Assembly (NCBI GenBank): GCA_020284085.1
Contig: JACEVL010000468.1
Location: 288,501 to 352,500, forward strand
Reading direction: 5' to 3'
DNA: 64,000 bases
Source: Aporrectodea caliginosa
Lineage: Eukaryota; Annelida; Clitellata; Crassiclitellata; Lumbricidae
Shown: in pieces, positions 11,330 through 23,034 of the stretch
Position numbering within the stretch: position 1 is the first letter of the stretch
Layout: each line of letters begins with the position of its first letter
Notes under the pieces: generated by a model
What the model saw: only the letters and a program-made list of their open reading frames with translations
The model's database searches: none
What the model was told of the DNA's origin: nothing
Program-made: the position numbers and the translations under genes

Positions 11330-11632
11330 TTTTTGGGATATATAAAAACCACAGGGCCTATTAGCGGTTTTTCAGACGGTGTTTTCTCATGCCCTCTCAA
11401 TGCAGGACTTTCATTAACAAGTTGAAACAATCCTTTGCAGCAACTTCCATCGAAATGCCTTCCTTCAACTAGTCTTTGCGTCTCCTCTATGGTCGTGGGC
11501 CTTGAATTTCCATTTTTTTTTATCTCTTTGTAACTTTTTTGACGTGTCGCAGCGCTCGTGAATATAAGCTGGTGCCGTGAGCTAACTTTGAAGTGGCGTT
11601 TTATAAATTTAGAGTTTACGATAATAATTTCT
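11330..11632 (+). mobile_element. LINE 3' fragment (CR1/L2-like)
   Basis: A short coding end (FINKLKQSF, then a stop) is followed by the CGCTCGTGAATATAAGCTGG ... GTGGCGTTTTATAAAT tail. It is absent from copy B at the equivalent point (49160), so it inserted into copy A or was lost from B. Confidence 0.65.
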
Positions 11633-11769
11633 AGACGCTCTACTCAGATAGGCCTAAACCACCCACCGTAGGTAGCCGCTCTAAGTCAAACTCTCTGGCC
11701 CTTTGATACTGACCTGGAATAGAACCTGGTCTTACCTTCCTATTGAGTTTCTTTTTTCTGAACACCAGT

Positions 11770-11821
11770 CAATAGCTGGTTCCCGCGACATAGTTTTCTT
11801 TGGGCGCTGTAGAAATCTCAA
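11770..11821 (+). mobile_element. LINE 3' tail fragment
   Basis: AATAGCTGGTTCCCGCGACA ... TTTGGGCGCTGTAGAAAT is the 3' tail of the LINE at 3505-7970. It is also present in copy B (49325-49378). The minisatellite begins exactly where the tail's terminal ATTACGATTAC would lie. Confidence 0.7.
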
Positions 11822-12509
11822 GATTACGATTACATACATACGATTACATGCATTACGATTACATACATTACGATTACAGGCATTACGATTACATACATTA
11901 CGATTAGGGCATTACGATTACATACATTACGATTGCATTACGATTACATGCATTACGATTACAGGCATTACGATTACATACATTACGATTACATGCATTA
12001 CGATTACAGCCATTACGATTACATACATTACGATTACGCATTACGATTACAGGCATTACGATTACATACATTACGATTACATGCATTACGATTACAGGCA
12101 TTACGATTACATACATTACGATTACATGCATTACGATTACACACATTACGATTACATACATTACGATTACATGCATTTTACATGCATTACGATTACGCAT
12201 TACGATTACATACATTACGATTACATACATTGATTACCATTACGATTACATACATTACGATTACATACATTACGATTACAGGCATTACGATTACATACAT
12301 TACGATTACAGGCATTACGATTACATACATTACGATTACATTTATTACGATTACATACATTACGATTACATACATTACGATTACAGGCATTATGATTACA
12401 TACATTACGATTACATACATTACGATTACATACATTACGATTACAGGCATTATGATTACATACATTACGATTGCATGAATTACGATTACATACATTACGA
12501 TTACATGCG
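11822..12509. repeat. 15-bp minisatellite, about 46 units
   Basis: The unit is ATTACGATTACATAC with variants ending in ATGC or AGGC, plus a few shortened units. In the first half the endings often follow TAC-TGC-GGC, giving a 45-bp higher-order pattern. The second half mixes TAC and GGC. It is absent from copy B. Frames across it are artefacts. Confidence 0.95.
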
Positions 12510-12690
12510 GATTCACGCTGAAGCAAAGCACAACCGCTGCCATCTAGCGATTAACCAGACCCCGTTGTCAGCTAACACAAATACTTTCTCACAATAAAAG
12601 TATCCGGATTTTAGGAAGCGTATTTTAAGAGCTCTCCATATCCAGACAGCAATAAGTAACTGATAAGTAACTCGATTGTCTGTCTAGGGC

Positions 12691-15270
12691 AGATAATATC
12701 AATAGCAGATCTCTACAACCACTGTCGTTACAGGATGTAGTCTACTTTCCCGATTTGCCTAGTCAGTTACTGACTTACTGTCACTGTCCGTTACTTGAAA
12801 GGCTAAGCATAAAGAACTTCTCTGTTTGCAAGACAATCTTGAAGGAGGTTCGAGCGTGAAATTAGCATCAAATTTTAATTGCACAACTAGCATTGTAGCT
12901 TTACAGAACTAATCTAATCTACTAATCTAATTTACTCTGGCGCCCATGCATACAGGTTCACGACATCAGTTGATGGTGGATAGGCCTACTAAGCAAAGTC
13001 GTTGTTTAACCCAAATTCCAGGGTTTAATCCGGTCGAAAGCGAAGAAATGAATCCGAGAAGACAAGAAAACATCCTACATGAAATCGCTTAGTATCCAAC
13101 TAAATTCTCACTATGGCACGCCGTAACATTAAATAGAATGTGTCCTGTAGCCTCCCATGTGAAGCTGCATGTTAAAATGTGTCCAGCAATTTGCTTGCAT
13201 GTAGGGATAAGGGAACTGGTTGGACCGAGACTTCTAGCTTCACCTGCATACAGCCACTCCAATAAAACGGACAAAAATGTAATTAGAGTTCCTTCTCAAT
13301 CGCAACTCTAGTCCGAATCAGCTTTTATGTCGACGGGAAGCTGACTTCCCATAAAATGTATTATTCTGTGCCTGAACTATCGGTCTGTCTTGATCGAAAA
13401 ATGAGGTAGGCCTAGAATGTGCGATAGTTCTTGTAAGAGTTTTTTCGGTTATTCAAAATATACATCCTGTGAGGTTAAGATGAAAACTTGTAATCAGTTT
13501 AAACTGTCAGAAAGATGCTGGTTTTCTGCTTATCACTGACACCTTACTATAAACTTTGTCTGCAACCAGAGTTCATGTACTGACTGCATTAAGGCTAATA
13601 TAATGTTAGGAATTATGGTGATAACGCCTTTCCAAAACCTTTTCGGTGAAGTATTATGTACGTTAAGCAGTACTTTCGTTTGACGACGATTGCTCATTAT
13701 TTAGAAGTAAACTAGAACCTACGGTCATGTGGAAAAAAGTAGAAGTGCAGTATAGTATAAGCTTAATAACTTTTGCGAATTGCTTTAAAGAAGTAGATGT
13801 AGAATTGAACGTACGGTAAATACTGCTCACTTTAGCTTTTAGCCTTTGCAAATATTGTTACATTGGCCTAATAAAAGTTCTATTTCACCTTAAATATTAG
13901 GCCTATGTTCATGAACCATCACTTACTTACTTGAGCAGAAGTAGTAAACTGGAAGGTAGCAGCACTCTATTCTTTCCGAATTTGTGTGGACCGACTTAAT
14001 TAAACCTCTACCTACATTTCTTATTATTTATTCAGTTTTAACGAACAACGATAGCAATGTTACAGAATTACAGTGTATTGTTGAGCCAACTGCATGTTTT
14101 AATAATTCTTCAGTCTACTCTATGGGTTCGATGTACACGGTAACCGTGTAAAGTCTAAAAACGCGTATCGCATGCCAAGGAATCAACAGATTAATGGTAC
14201 CTCTGTAAAATAATTGCTTATCCTCTGTGTAGATTCTTGATCACGTGGTAATTGTAGCGGCACTTCATTTCCAACTAAGGGCTAATAATGCATAAGATAG
14301 GAAAATCCTTATTTACCGTCGTGTGGCTTGTTTGAGGGCGGCCATCTGGCGGAGACAAAATCATCGCATGTTGTTTACAATGACAAATGCATTAAGTTTA
14401 TTAAGTGTATACATAGGAAGGAAAATCGACGTAACTTGCATACAGAGTAAAACATTACCTGTGGAGATTTAAAACATGTTTAATATCAGGCATAAATATT
14501 ATAGGGGTGACATCTGTGGGCAGAACCGGATTAACCACTCGGGGGCCCCATGCAATTTATACACGGAGACCCCTTGTCATATTGAGCATGGAATGAATCC
14601 GAATGATGGGGATGCCGTAAGAACATGACAATTAACTTGTATTAAAGCAGGTCAGTGTGCCGGGCTGCTCAAATTAGTAATTCAACGCATACAACATAAC
14701 TTCAAAGCCTTATATTTTACACTATCTAAGGATGGTTCACATGTTTGTTGCAGTATATTGACAACATAGGCCTACAGTTTGCGTAAAATTATAATAAAAA
14801 TTCGAGTCTGTTCTCTTCATTGTTAACAGTTCAGAAACACCTGAGACTTTTAGCAGTTGCAAACTGCGCAATAATGTTCATTAAATGAAATCAATTTAAG
14901 CATAGGCTTATCACTTTCAACACAGGCAGTGAAAATCGATCTTTCTGGCTACTCATAGACAGACATCGGAAGCAGTAAACTGAACCGTGCGATGGGCTGA
15001 AAAGGAATCATTTTCTTAGCTGATACTCACCATTCGGTGGCCAAGAATAAAAACAGCTCATTATTGAACTGGCGATTTTGACCTTGCACAAAGTTGACAC
15101 TGCTGATGCAACCGTATAATAGGTCCTATTCAATTACTTTCACCAGTTAATATGCCTCTATATTTCTCTACTATTATATGAGTATATTTCACAACCGGCA
15201 GCTCTGTCTTCTCCTTTGTACGGCTTACACAAAGAGTAACATTTTTATTTTTTATTTTTAAATACATTGT
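12691..15270. other. Intergenic, no gene recognised
   Basis: No frame of convincing length or composition. Several TAGGCCTA words (12981, 13407, 13898, 14767) lie here. CAGAACCGGATTAACC at 14521 resembles one hAT end, but no partner was found. Confidence 0.5.
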
Positions 15271-15282
15271 AGGGCATAAGTT

Positions 15283-16525
15283 GCTGAGAAAACTGGTAGA
15301 GGAGGTGATAGCAGAAGAACAAGCAGGTTTCAGAAGTGGAAGAGGTACGATAGATCAGCTGTTCGTGATAAGGCAGATATCTGAAAAATACTTTGAAAAA
15401 AAACAAGATACTATATAACAACTTCATAGACTTCAGACAAGCCTTTGACAGCGTCTGGCAGGAGGGGCTATGGCAGGTGTTGAGGCACTTTGGAGTGCCT
15501 GAGAAACTGGTGAGATTATTGGAGGACCTGTATAGCAAATCGATCAGCGCAGTGAGAGTGGACGGAGAGCTAACAGAATGGTTTAGAACGGCTGTGGGGG
15601 TAAGACAGGGATGCGGATTGTCACCAGATCTCTTCAATCTGATACTGGAAGCAGTAATGAATTTGGCGCTGAATAATGCTGAAGAAGGAATACTTATAGG
15701 AGGCAGAAGACTCAATAATCTTAGATTCGCGGATGATATAGACCTTGTGGCGGAGAGCAAAGTACAGCTACAGGAGCTGACCAACAAAGTGGATTCCAGT
15801 AGCAAAAGACTAGGGCTCAGGATCAACGCCCAAAAGACCAAAACAATGACAGTGGGGAAAGGACAGGAGGCACTGGACATCAGATTGGGAGGAGAGGAGC
15901 TGGAGCAAGTAACCGAGTTTGCATATCTAGGAGGGCTTATTACTGAAGATGCCAGATGCACAAAAGACATCAAACGGAGAAGTACTCTAGCGTATGCAAT
16001 GTTCGGTAAACTAAATAAGATCTGGAAAGATAAAAGCATATCAACGAGAACCAAGATGAAGTTATACGAAACCTTTGTCAAACCGGTACTACTATATGGC
16101 TCGGAATGCTGGTGCCTGAGGAGGGAGGATGAGAGGAGACTCTTGACGACCGAAATGAGCTGGCTGAGAAGAATAAAGGGCAGGAGCAGAAGAGATAGGA
16201 TTAGAAATGAGGTGACTAGAAAGAGAGCTGGGACAGACGGATACAATTGTCGATAGAATAAGGAAGAAAAGGCTAAAGTGGCTGGGACATGTGATGAGAA
16301 TGGGCAATGACAGATTACCATCGATGGCTTTACACGGATATGTGGAGGGAACTAGGAGTAGAGGAAGACAACAAAAGACATGGATGGATAATATACGAGA
16401 GGATCTGGAGAGAATGAAGATGAACATTGCAGAAGCAAAGGAACAAATCAAGGATAGAGAATTCTGGAGACGACAAGTTGAGGACTCATCGTTGGCCTTG
16501 ACGGAGGAGAAGCAAAGAAGAAGAA
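15283..16525 (+). pseudogene. 5'-truncated RTE-like LINE (reverse transcriptase and C-terminal domain)
   Basis: The insertion is bounded by the 12-bp duplication AGGGCATAAGTT (15271-15282, 16525-16536). It starts in the RT domain (EEQAGFRSGRGTIDQL), then FIDFRQAFDSVW, VRQGCGLSPDLFN and the catalytic RFADDIDLV. C-terminal landmarks are YGSECWCLR, KRLKWLGHVMRM and GRQQKTWMD. The 3' end is a run of GAAGAAGAAG. This pattern is typical of RTE-clade LINEs. A +1 shift near 15410 and another near 16250 break the frame, so it is dead. There is no endonuclease. Confidence 0.85.
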
Positions 16526-16578
16526 GGGCATAAGTTAGTTATAAAAAAATATTTCTATTATATTATTTAGATGATTAG

Positions 16579-16720
16579 TGTTGTATTTTACGGTTTACGT
16601 ATTTTATTACTGAAACAATATCTGATATTTAGCTCGCTGTAAACATCTATTGTTCGAGTCCGCCAAGTCCGCCATTAACACTGGTTCCCTGTCTTGACTC
16701 TGGTTCCCTACTATACTACA
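16579..16720 (-). repeat. 3' LTR of the Gypsy element
   Basis: 142 bp, starting TG and ending CA, matching 22888-23029 with one visible difference. Confidence 0.95.
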
Positions 16721-16835
16721 ACCCCCCTTCTTTAAAAGCTAACTTCTACATTGACTGTATATTGGACTTCTGTAGTGTCTGTAACTGGCCTATCAGAGTT
16801 CCTATTTATACAGTCCATCAGAACATCAATTCTGT

Positions 16836-17866
16836 TCATTCTGGGGTAAATCGTCTTGGTGGCTTCCTGTTCATGCGCTGTGGATAACGTCGCGTCTGAA
16901 CAGTATCATGTCCTCGAGTTGGCAGTGTCGTGCAAGGCTGTGTAACAGTTTGTGTTGGCGTTGCTACACTCGGTATTGGTGTTCGAATTGGGATGTAATC
17001 CTCTGCGTCTTCATCCTCATCTTCCCTCACCTCGCTTCCTTGATCGACATTCTCCACCTTCTTGAAAAATGTTGAGTTTCTTGTCACGGAGTATCCTTGT
17101 CTTTCAGCTGTGATCATTGTTCCTTTAATTTTTGTTATGGTCAACGGAATACTGTCATAGCAGCCAGATATCTTATTTCCTCCAAGTTTTTTCACTAGAA
17201 CAGTATCTCCGGTTCTTAGTTCTTTTTTTGTGTGGTTTCGACAGTCTCTGTACTCTTTCATTTTCTGCTTGGCAAGAGTGTCTCGTGTTCTTAAATCGTC
17301 ATCAGGAACAGATTTTGATATTTCTGGAATGCGGCCTCTGAATGGATATTTTAGAAGGATTTCAGCTGGTGCTTTGTCCGTAGTGGAATGTGGTGTTGAC
17401 CTGTATGCGTGAAGAAAGGTGTACATCTCTTGTTTCCAATTCTTCTTCTCGACATGTGCTATCTGGAGTGATTTCTTCAAAGTTCTCATAAATCGTTCTG
17501 CTTCACCATTTGCTCTTGGCCAATACGGTGTAACACGTTGATGCTTAAAACCTGAGTACTGAGCAAATTTTCTGAATTGTTCACTGTTAAATGGAGAACC
17601 ATTGTCACTCTTTACTGTCATTGGTATACCGAACATAGAGAATATTCTGTCAAAAGCAGGAATGACTGCATTGGCAGATGTTGTGGTGACGATTTCAACG
17701 ACTGGATACCTTGAATAGTCATCGATTATGACAAGTAAGTATTCACCACTCGGTAGAGGACCACAGAAATCGGCTGATAAGTTCTGCCAAGGGCCTTCTG
17801 GTAGTGGAGTCATCTGCAATGGCTCTGAAGAGGTTTCTGGTGTGGCTATCTGACACGATAGGCATT
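16836..17866 (-). pseudogene. Gypsy pol, integrase part
   Basis: This is the downstream part of the split gag-pol frame. The integrase core shows the catalytic aspartates in SADFCGP and SDNGSPF and the glutamate in NGEAE, with 35 residues between the second D and E (DD35E). A basic C-terminal tail follows, ending PPRRFTPE and a stop at 16836-16838. Upstream coding from 17820 to 17866 is continuous with the frame but is separated from the zinc-binding HHCC domain by the insertion at 17867-19744. Confidence 0.9.
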
Positions 17867-18076
17867 AAATCACGGGGAGGGAAGACAGCGTCTTCCCTCC
17901 CCACTTTTAAGCCTGGGAGGGAACGTGAAGTAATTCCCTCCCCACAATTTTGTCTAAGCCGTGTCATTTTTCTAAGGTGTCAAATATTATGGCGCCAGCC
18001 CAATCGCCGCAAACTGTTCCCTGGGAGTGTATTGAAATTTACATTCTCTGTCTACGTAGATGCCATTAGTGTTAAA

Positions 18077-18118
18077 GTTATATATATATATATATATAAT
18101 ATATATTATATATATACA
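18077..18118. repeat. (TA)n microsatellite
   Basis: TA dinucleotide tract with two interruptions inside the insertion. Confidence 0.9.
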
Positions 18119-19064
18119 TACATATACCTCCTCTGCGAACCCACGACAGTGGAGTACCTCCTTCCTCACCACCTCTGAGCGGAGTGGTATCGCTTTTCGC
18201 CGTTCCCACAACCCCGGCGACCTCCTGGGTCAATAAGGTCGCACAGGACAAGGACGACATCAGACATCAGCGGGTGGACTGCAAGAGTCGGCGAGTTGAA
18301 AATTGGCAGTGAACAACGGCGGACAGTAAAGGAGAAGATTGAGCATTTTCGAGAACTGGAGGGTGAATGCTTTGCTCGGGACTGGAAAGGAGTCGGAAAG
18401 CGTCAACAGATCAGACTCATTAAGGCCGCTAGACTAGAAAGGACCTCAACAAATGCTTGAATTTGTTCCGAGGTTACCCCGAGCAGCGTTACCGACTTCT
18501 GCGACCCAAACGTTCTTGCTTATTGGCTTGTGCCTGAGGTTCTGTCCAATCCTAAACCATGGTGGGTCACCGTGGATGTCAGGCAGACGGTGTTTTCTCT
18601 TGTTGGTGTGGACGCTGTCGTTTGTCGGCAAGACAGTCTTTTCTCAGGTGACAAACTTTTTTAAATGAGCTTTTCGGCAAAAATAATTCCGATGGTGACT
18701 GGAAGGCCTATTCAGAATCGCTGGCCACGAATTAAGGAATCTCTTATCTATAGAATGTTCCCACCTTAAGCTAGAGGTCAGCAAGGCGACTGACACTTTC
18801 AACCTGAGAACAGTGTAACAGATATAAATTTGGGTGTTGAAATAATTATAGGTTTTCTTCTTCATTAATCCGGGGTGGAAGGACGATTTGACGGGACAGG
18901 TGTTATATTTCATTCTTAGAGAGGGCGATTACAGAATGGAAGTCATTGGCCAGTTTTAGATAGAAGAGAAGGGTATCCGAACTGAGCACAGATATATAGG
19001 CCTACAGTAACATAAGTAATGAGTTCCAATATTATTTATAGGGGATTAGGCCTAGGCTATGCAT

Positions 19065-19221
19065 CATGGGCGTAGCGAGGAAAAATTTTCGGAGGGGTTT
19101 TAAGTTTTCGGGGGTTTCCATTGGAAATTGTCGTATTTCTTTACATTGTTAGTGTTTTTATAACAGTAATGCATTTATTTTGGGGGTTTAACCCAAAAAA
19201 CCACCCCTAAATACGCCCATG
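19065..19221. mobile_element. hAT-like MITE
   Basis: A 157-bp element with ends CATGGGCGTA and TACGCCCATG. The flanks CTATGCAT and CTAAGCAT match 7/8. It is nested inside the insertion in Gypsy. Confidence 0.75.
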
Positions 19222-19414
19222 CTAAGCATATAATACCCGGTGCATGGGCTTCAAAGAGACAGAAAGAGAGGGAGGGAGAGGGACGGTCAGAGACGGAGAG
19301 ACAGACTCGAGGGTCAGTTCACATAGTTGAAAATTGATAGGTTTGTAAACTATGCACAGTGAAACTGAAGTTTATCATTGGCCCAATCTTTGGTTCTTTT
19401 AGTATGATCATGGT

Positions 19415-19530
19415 AATGGTAATTGTGAATTTATATAGCGCCATAGCTTGACAGATTCATCAGAGACGCTACCGACCTAACACAATGAAACCACCAAATG
19501 GTCTTCAAGCATTTGCGGACATAGGCGCTG
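19415..19530 (-). mobile_element. LINE/SINE 3' tail, minus strand
   Basis: GTAATTGTGAATTTATATAGCGCC is the complement of the common 3' tail (GGCGCTATATAAATTC...) seen elsewhere in the window. No coding part is recognised. Confidence 0.5.
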
Positions 19531-19733
19531 TCTTATCTTACATGATTACCATTAACATTAAAATGTACGGTGCAGATGATTTATATATGTCTTAAAACTT
19601 TAAGGTTCATATGATATAAGTGTTCCCAATAACTTAAATTTTGTAACCTAGTGTGTAACTGAACTCAGTAGTGGGCTTCTTAATGACACACTTCCGAAGA
19701 GGCAGTTTTCCCTCCCCACATCTTGAAACAGAT

Positions 19734-22700
19734 TTACGGCCCTGTCTGACACGATAGACATTTCTTGACAGCGTCTTCTGCTGCTTTGTCAATACCAGGA
19801 AACCAGACTTTCTGTCGTAGGAGTTTCTTTGTCTTCGTGATTCCTTGATGACCCTCGTGTGATAATCGGATGACTTCCTTCTGTAGACTTTGCGGTATAA
19901 CGATTCGTGTACCTCTCAGTAGTATTTTTCCATCATCTGATGAGCATAGTTCATCTCTGATATGATAGAACTGACGAAGATCTTGCGAATCATGGGCTTC
20001 TTTCCAGTTGTTGGATTTGATGCATTTAGAAATTTTCTGCAGAATAACATAGGACACAGTCGCTTCTTCAATCTGTTCTAATGTCATGGCTTTAGGAACT
20101 GAATTGGAGATGATGAAGTTAATGTATTCTTCTGAGACTTTATGTGATCTGTCATCTTTGCTTCCTTGGTCAATTACTGGATGACGAGACATATAGTCAG
20201 CAGGATTATCTTTTCCAGCTTTGTGGATGATTCTGAAATCATAGGGCTGCAATCTGATACTCCATCTTTCCATTCTGGCAGATAACTTGCATCGAGGATT
20301 GCCATAGATGGCTTCAAGTGGTTTGTGGTCGGTCATCAAGTCAAAGGAACAACCGTACAGATATCGGTGTAAACGCTCACATGCCCAAACGCATGCGAGA
20401 GCCTCACGTTCAGTCTGAGAGTAACGCTTCTCTACTTCCGTCAGTGATCTACTAACGTATGTAACAACTTGTTTATGACCTTGATTATCTTCCTGAGCAA
20501 GAATTGCACTGAGTCCCACAGGGCTTGCATCTACTGTAACATGTGACTGTTTATTTGGGTCGTAATATGCTGTTACTGCATTCTGGCACAAGCATGCCTT
20601 GATATCTTCAAATGCTTGCTGTTCAACAGGACCCCATGTGAACGATACGTTTGCTTTGGTTAACTCTCTTAGAGGTTCAGTTTTTGTTGCATAGTCTTTG
20701 ATGAATCTTGAACTGTAATTGATCATTCCAAGCAAGCTTCTGACCTCTGTTGCATTTGTTGGTGGTGTCATATTCATCAGTGCGTCAACTTTATCAGGAT
20801 CTATGCCCACGCCTCGTTCTGAGAATACATGCCCGAAGAAGGTAAGTTTTGTTTTGTTCAATTCACACTTGTTCTTGTTGAGTGTTAGGCCTCGATCCAA
20901 TATGCGACTGATAACAGCACGTAAGCTTTGATCATGTTCTGCTGTTGTACGGCCATGTACAATTATGTCGTCACTTATGTTCATAACCCCAGGTATGCCT
21001 TCGAGTACCTGTGCTATGGTGTTCTGAAATACCTCGCTGGCTGAGGAAATTCCGAAATTCAGTCTCTTGTAGCGAAATAAACCAATGTGAGTTGAAAATG
21101 TTGTTATGTAGCGGCTGGCTGGATCAAGTTCTAGTTGATGGTAACCGGCCCTGAGATCTAACTTTGAGTATTTCTTTGCTCCATTCAGGTCGCTGATGAT
21201 GTCCTCCAGGGTAGGGGTTACATGCCTCTCACGAAGAATAGCTTTATTCGCTTGCCTCATGTCAACACAAATGCGTACCTTGTCCGGTTCTTTAGGCTTT
21301 ACTGGTGTTACGATTGGTGACATCCAAGGTGTTGGTCCCTCAATGCGTTCAATGATGTCTTTCTCAAGAAGAAGGTTCAGCTCTTGTTCCACTTTCTTGC
21401 GTATGTGGAATGGTATTCTTCTATGTTGTTGTGCAGATGGTTTCACATTCTCATCAGTGTGAAGTTTTACTCTGAAGTTCTTCAGTTTGCCAATTCCTTC
21501 AAAAAGCTGCGGATGATCTTTTTCCAGGCGTTCGATCGTTACGGGTTGTGATGATTTGATAACATTGAGGTTCAGTTCAATCAAGCCTAATTCTGATGCA
21601 GTCTGAAAGCTTAACAATGATCCTTTATCTCCTTTGGCCACATGAAACACCGCATTCACAACGTTCTGTTTGTGTCTTACTAGAGTTTCAAAGTGACCGA
21701 TAATCCTTATCGGTGTTGTTGCTGCATACGAGTGTATTGTGGTCTGTGATCGATGGAGATTCATGCGTTCAGGAAACCCTCGGAAAGTCTTTTCATCTAG
21801 AATGTTGACACTGGCACCTGTGTCTACCAGCATTTCGACTGGAAAATCATTGATAACCACTTGAACATATGGTAATTTCTTCAGTCTCTGTTCTTCTAGA
21901 ACGAAGGCATATTCTTCCGCTGCGTCATCTCTTTTCATGGGTTTCTGTACTTCTGTGTCTATTTGATGGACTTGTCGTCTTGAGTGCGTCGCATTCTGTG
22001 CCGTGTATGTCTTACTTCTTGACAACGGTCTCTGAAATTTATTGGTACCTTGGCATTGTCTCTGAAAGTGGTTTTGTTTATTGCACGCAAAACATGTTTT
22101 TCCCCATGCTGGACATTGCATTTTTCCACCTTGGTGTGGATACAAAAGACCACAGTTACGACAAACCTGTGTAGAAGATTTTGTCTGCTTTGCTGTATGC
22201 TGATGCATGGATTGTTTTGATTGATGTGGTTGTTTAGCAACACGAGTGACCATACATTTGTCAGTTTCATGCTCAGCAAAACCCATTTCAATAACCTTTG
22301 ACTGTCGTTCAGAAGTCTCCATTGCCCGAGCTGTGTCTAACAGAACTTTCAGTGTCATTTCGGATTCTGCAAGAGCACGCCTTCGCAGTCTTGTTAAATT
22401 GCATGTTTGAATTATGTGAGATTTTAGTTCTGCATCAACGTTTGAAAAGTCACAGTATTTAGCCAGTGTGCGAAGTCTTGCATGATAAGCATCTGTGGTT
22501 TCGTCCGTATTCTGTCTAGCTAGGCGAAAATTAAATATCTCAAATTCAACGTTCTTCTTTGGACTGAAATGTTCATCGAGTGCCCGTTTGGCCAGAGTAT
22601 AGACATTGTTCTCACCGGAATCGGAATCGTCAGAAGGCGTTTCAACGACCAAACCGTCGAAAATGTCGTACACAGCTTCGCCTGCCAAGTGTAGGAGGAG

Positions 22701-22850
22701 TGCACGTTTGCGCTTGTCATCAGTGATGTTGAGCGCCGTCATTAGGTTCTCGAAGCGGTCGGTCCATTTCTTCCACCGGAGTGCCGTTGACGCTGGGTCG
22801 ACTTCGGGTTGAAACGGAGCAAATTGGGGTATTGGCCCAAATTCAGTCAT
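19734..22850 (-). pseudogene. Gypsy gag-pol, gag to integrase zinc-binding domain
   Basis: A 1038-codon uninterrupted frame whose ATG is 38 bp inside the 5' LTR. Residues about 1-220 form the gag region. Zinc knuckles follow at about 230-266, including a CX2CX4HX4C motif. The aspartic protease has VDTGAS near 341. The RT has LDLRAGYHQ and an ISDD catalytic box near 627 in place of YVDD. RNase H has VTVDASPVG near 770, and the HHCC integrase zinc domain ends the frame. The true pol frame is cut at 19745 by an insertion; the last few codons come from that insertion. Gag and pol share one frame, so no frameshift is needed. Confidence 0.95.
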
Positions 22851-22887
22851 TCTGATAGTTCTTTATAAGTTTAACCTCGTCGCCAAA

Positions 22888-23029
22888 TGTTGTATTTTAC
22901 GGTTTACGTATTTTATTACTGAAACAATATCTGATATTTAGCTCGCTGTAAACATCTATTGTTCGAGTCCGCCAAGTCCGCCATTAAAACTGGTTCCCTG
23001 TCTTGACTCTGGTTCCCTACTATACTACA
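22888..23029 (-). repeat. 5' LTR of the Gypsy element
   Basis: 142 bp. See the 3' LTR for comparison. LTRs this short leave little room for promoter and terminator signals. Confidence 0.95.
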
Positions 23030-23034
23030 ATTAG

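Larger units (their letters stand above)
8937..12690. repeat. Segmental duplication copy A, main part
   Basis: Collinear with 44784-49725 (same orientation): 8937-9190 with 44784-45046, 9190-10140 with 45047-46140 and 48050-48190, 10140-10870 with 48190-48850, 11630-11830 with 49160-49380, 12520-12690 with 49390-49725. No coding gene is recognised in it. Differences are mostly discrete insertions plus scattered substitutions. Confidence 0.85.
17867..19744. mobile_element. 1.9 kb insertion in Gypsy pol
   Basis: The flanking 18 bp of pol are present on both sides (17849-17866 and 19745-19762) with one mismatch, showing a target-type duplication. The right end reads TTTACGGCCCTG, like a hAT terminus, but the left end lacks a matching repeat. 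Alternatively an 18-bp duplication would fit LINE-type integration. Inside are GGGGAGGGAAG inverted repeats (17873-17945), a (TA)n tract, a MITE and a LINE tail. The plus-strand stretch 18320-18460 looks weakly coding (ends KAARLERTSTNA then stop), but no family is recognised. Confidence 0.7.
16579..23029 (-). mobile_element. Ty3/Gypsy LTR retrotransposon
   Basis: Two 142-bp LTRs (TGTTG...ACTACA) differ at one visible position and are flanked by the perfect 5-bp duplication ATTAG (16574-16578, 23030-23034). The single gag-pol frame runs on the minus strand: gag with zinc knuckles, protease, RT, RNase H, integrase. A polypurine tract (AAAGAAGGGGGG complement) abuts the 3' LTR at 16721-16733, and a TTTGGCGACGAGG primer-site-like sequence abuts the 5' LTR at 22875-22887. 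No chromodomain or env is seen. The gene order and the K02A2.6-like character suggest the Mag lineage (inference). It is inactivated by a 1.9 kb insertion. Confidence 0.95.

Noticed and set aside
11822..12509. CRISPR-like or telomere-like array
   Set aside because: Units are directly adjacent with no unique spacers, and ATTACG is not a telomere repeat. It is a minisatellite.
11703..12543. Repetitive proteins (HYDYIHYDY, CNRNVCNRN) across five overlapping frames
   Set aside because: A 15-bp repeat keeps every frame open. There is no independent coding evidence.
14515..14570. hAT end (CAGAACCGGATTAACC)
   Set aside because: No matching inverted end or target duplication was found in the window.
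15245..16321. 358-codon minus-strand frame
   Set aside because: It is antisense to the RTE-like LINE, whose plus-strand translation carries clear RT motifs.
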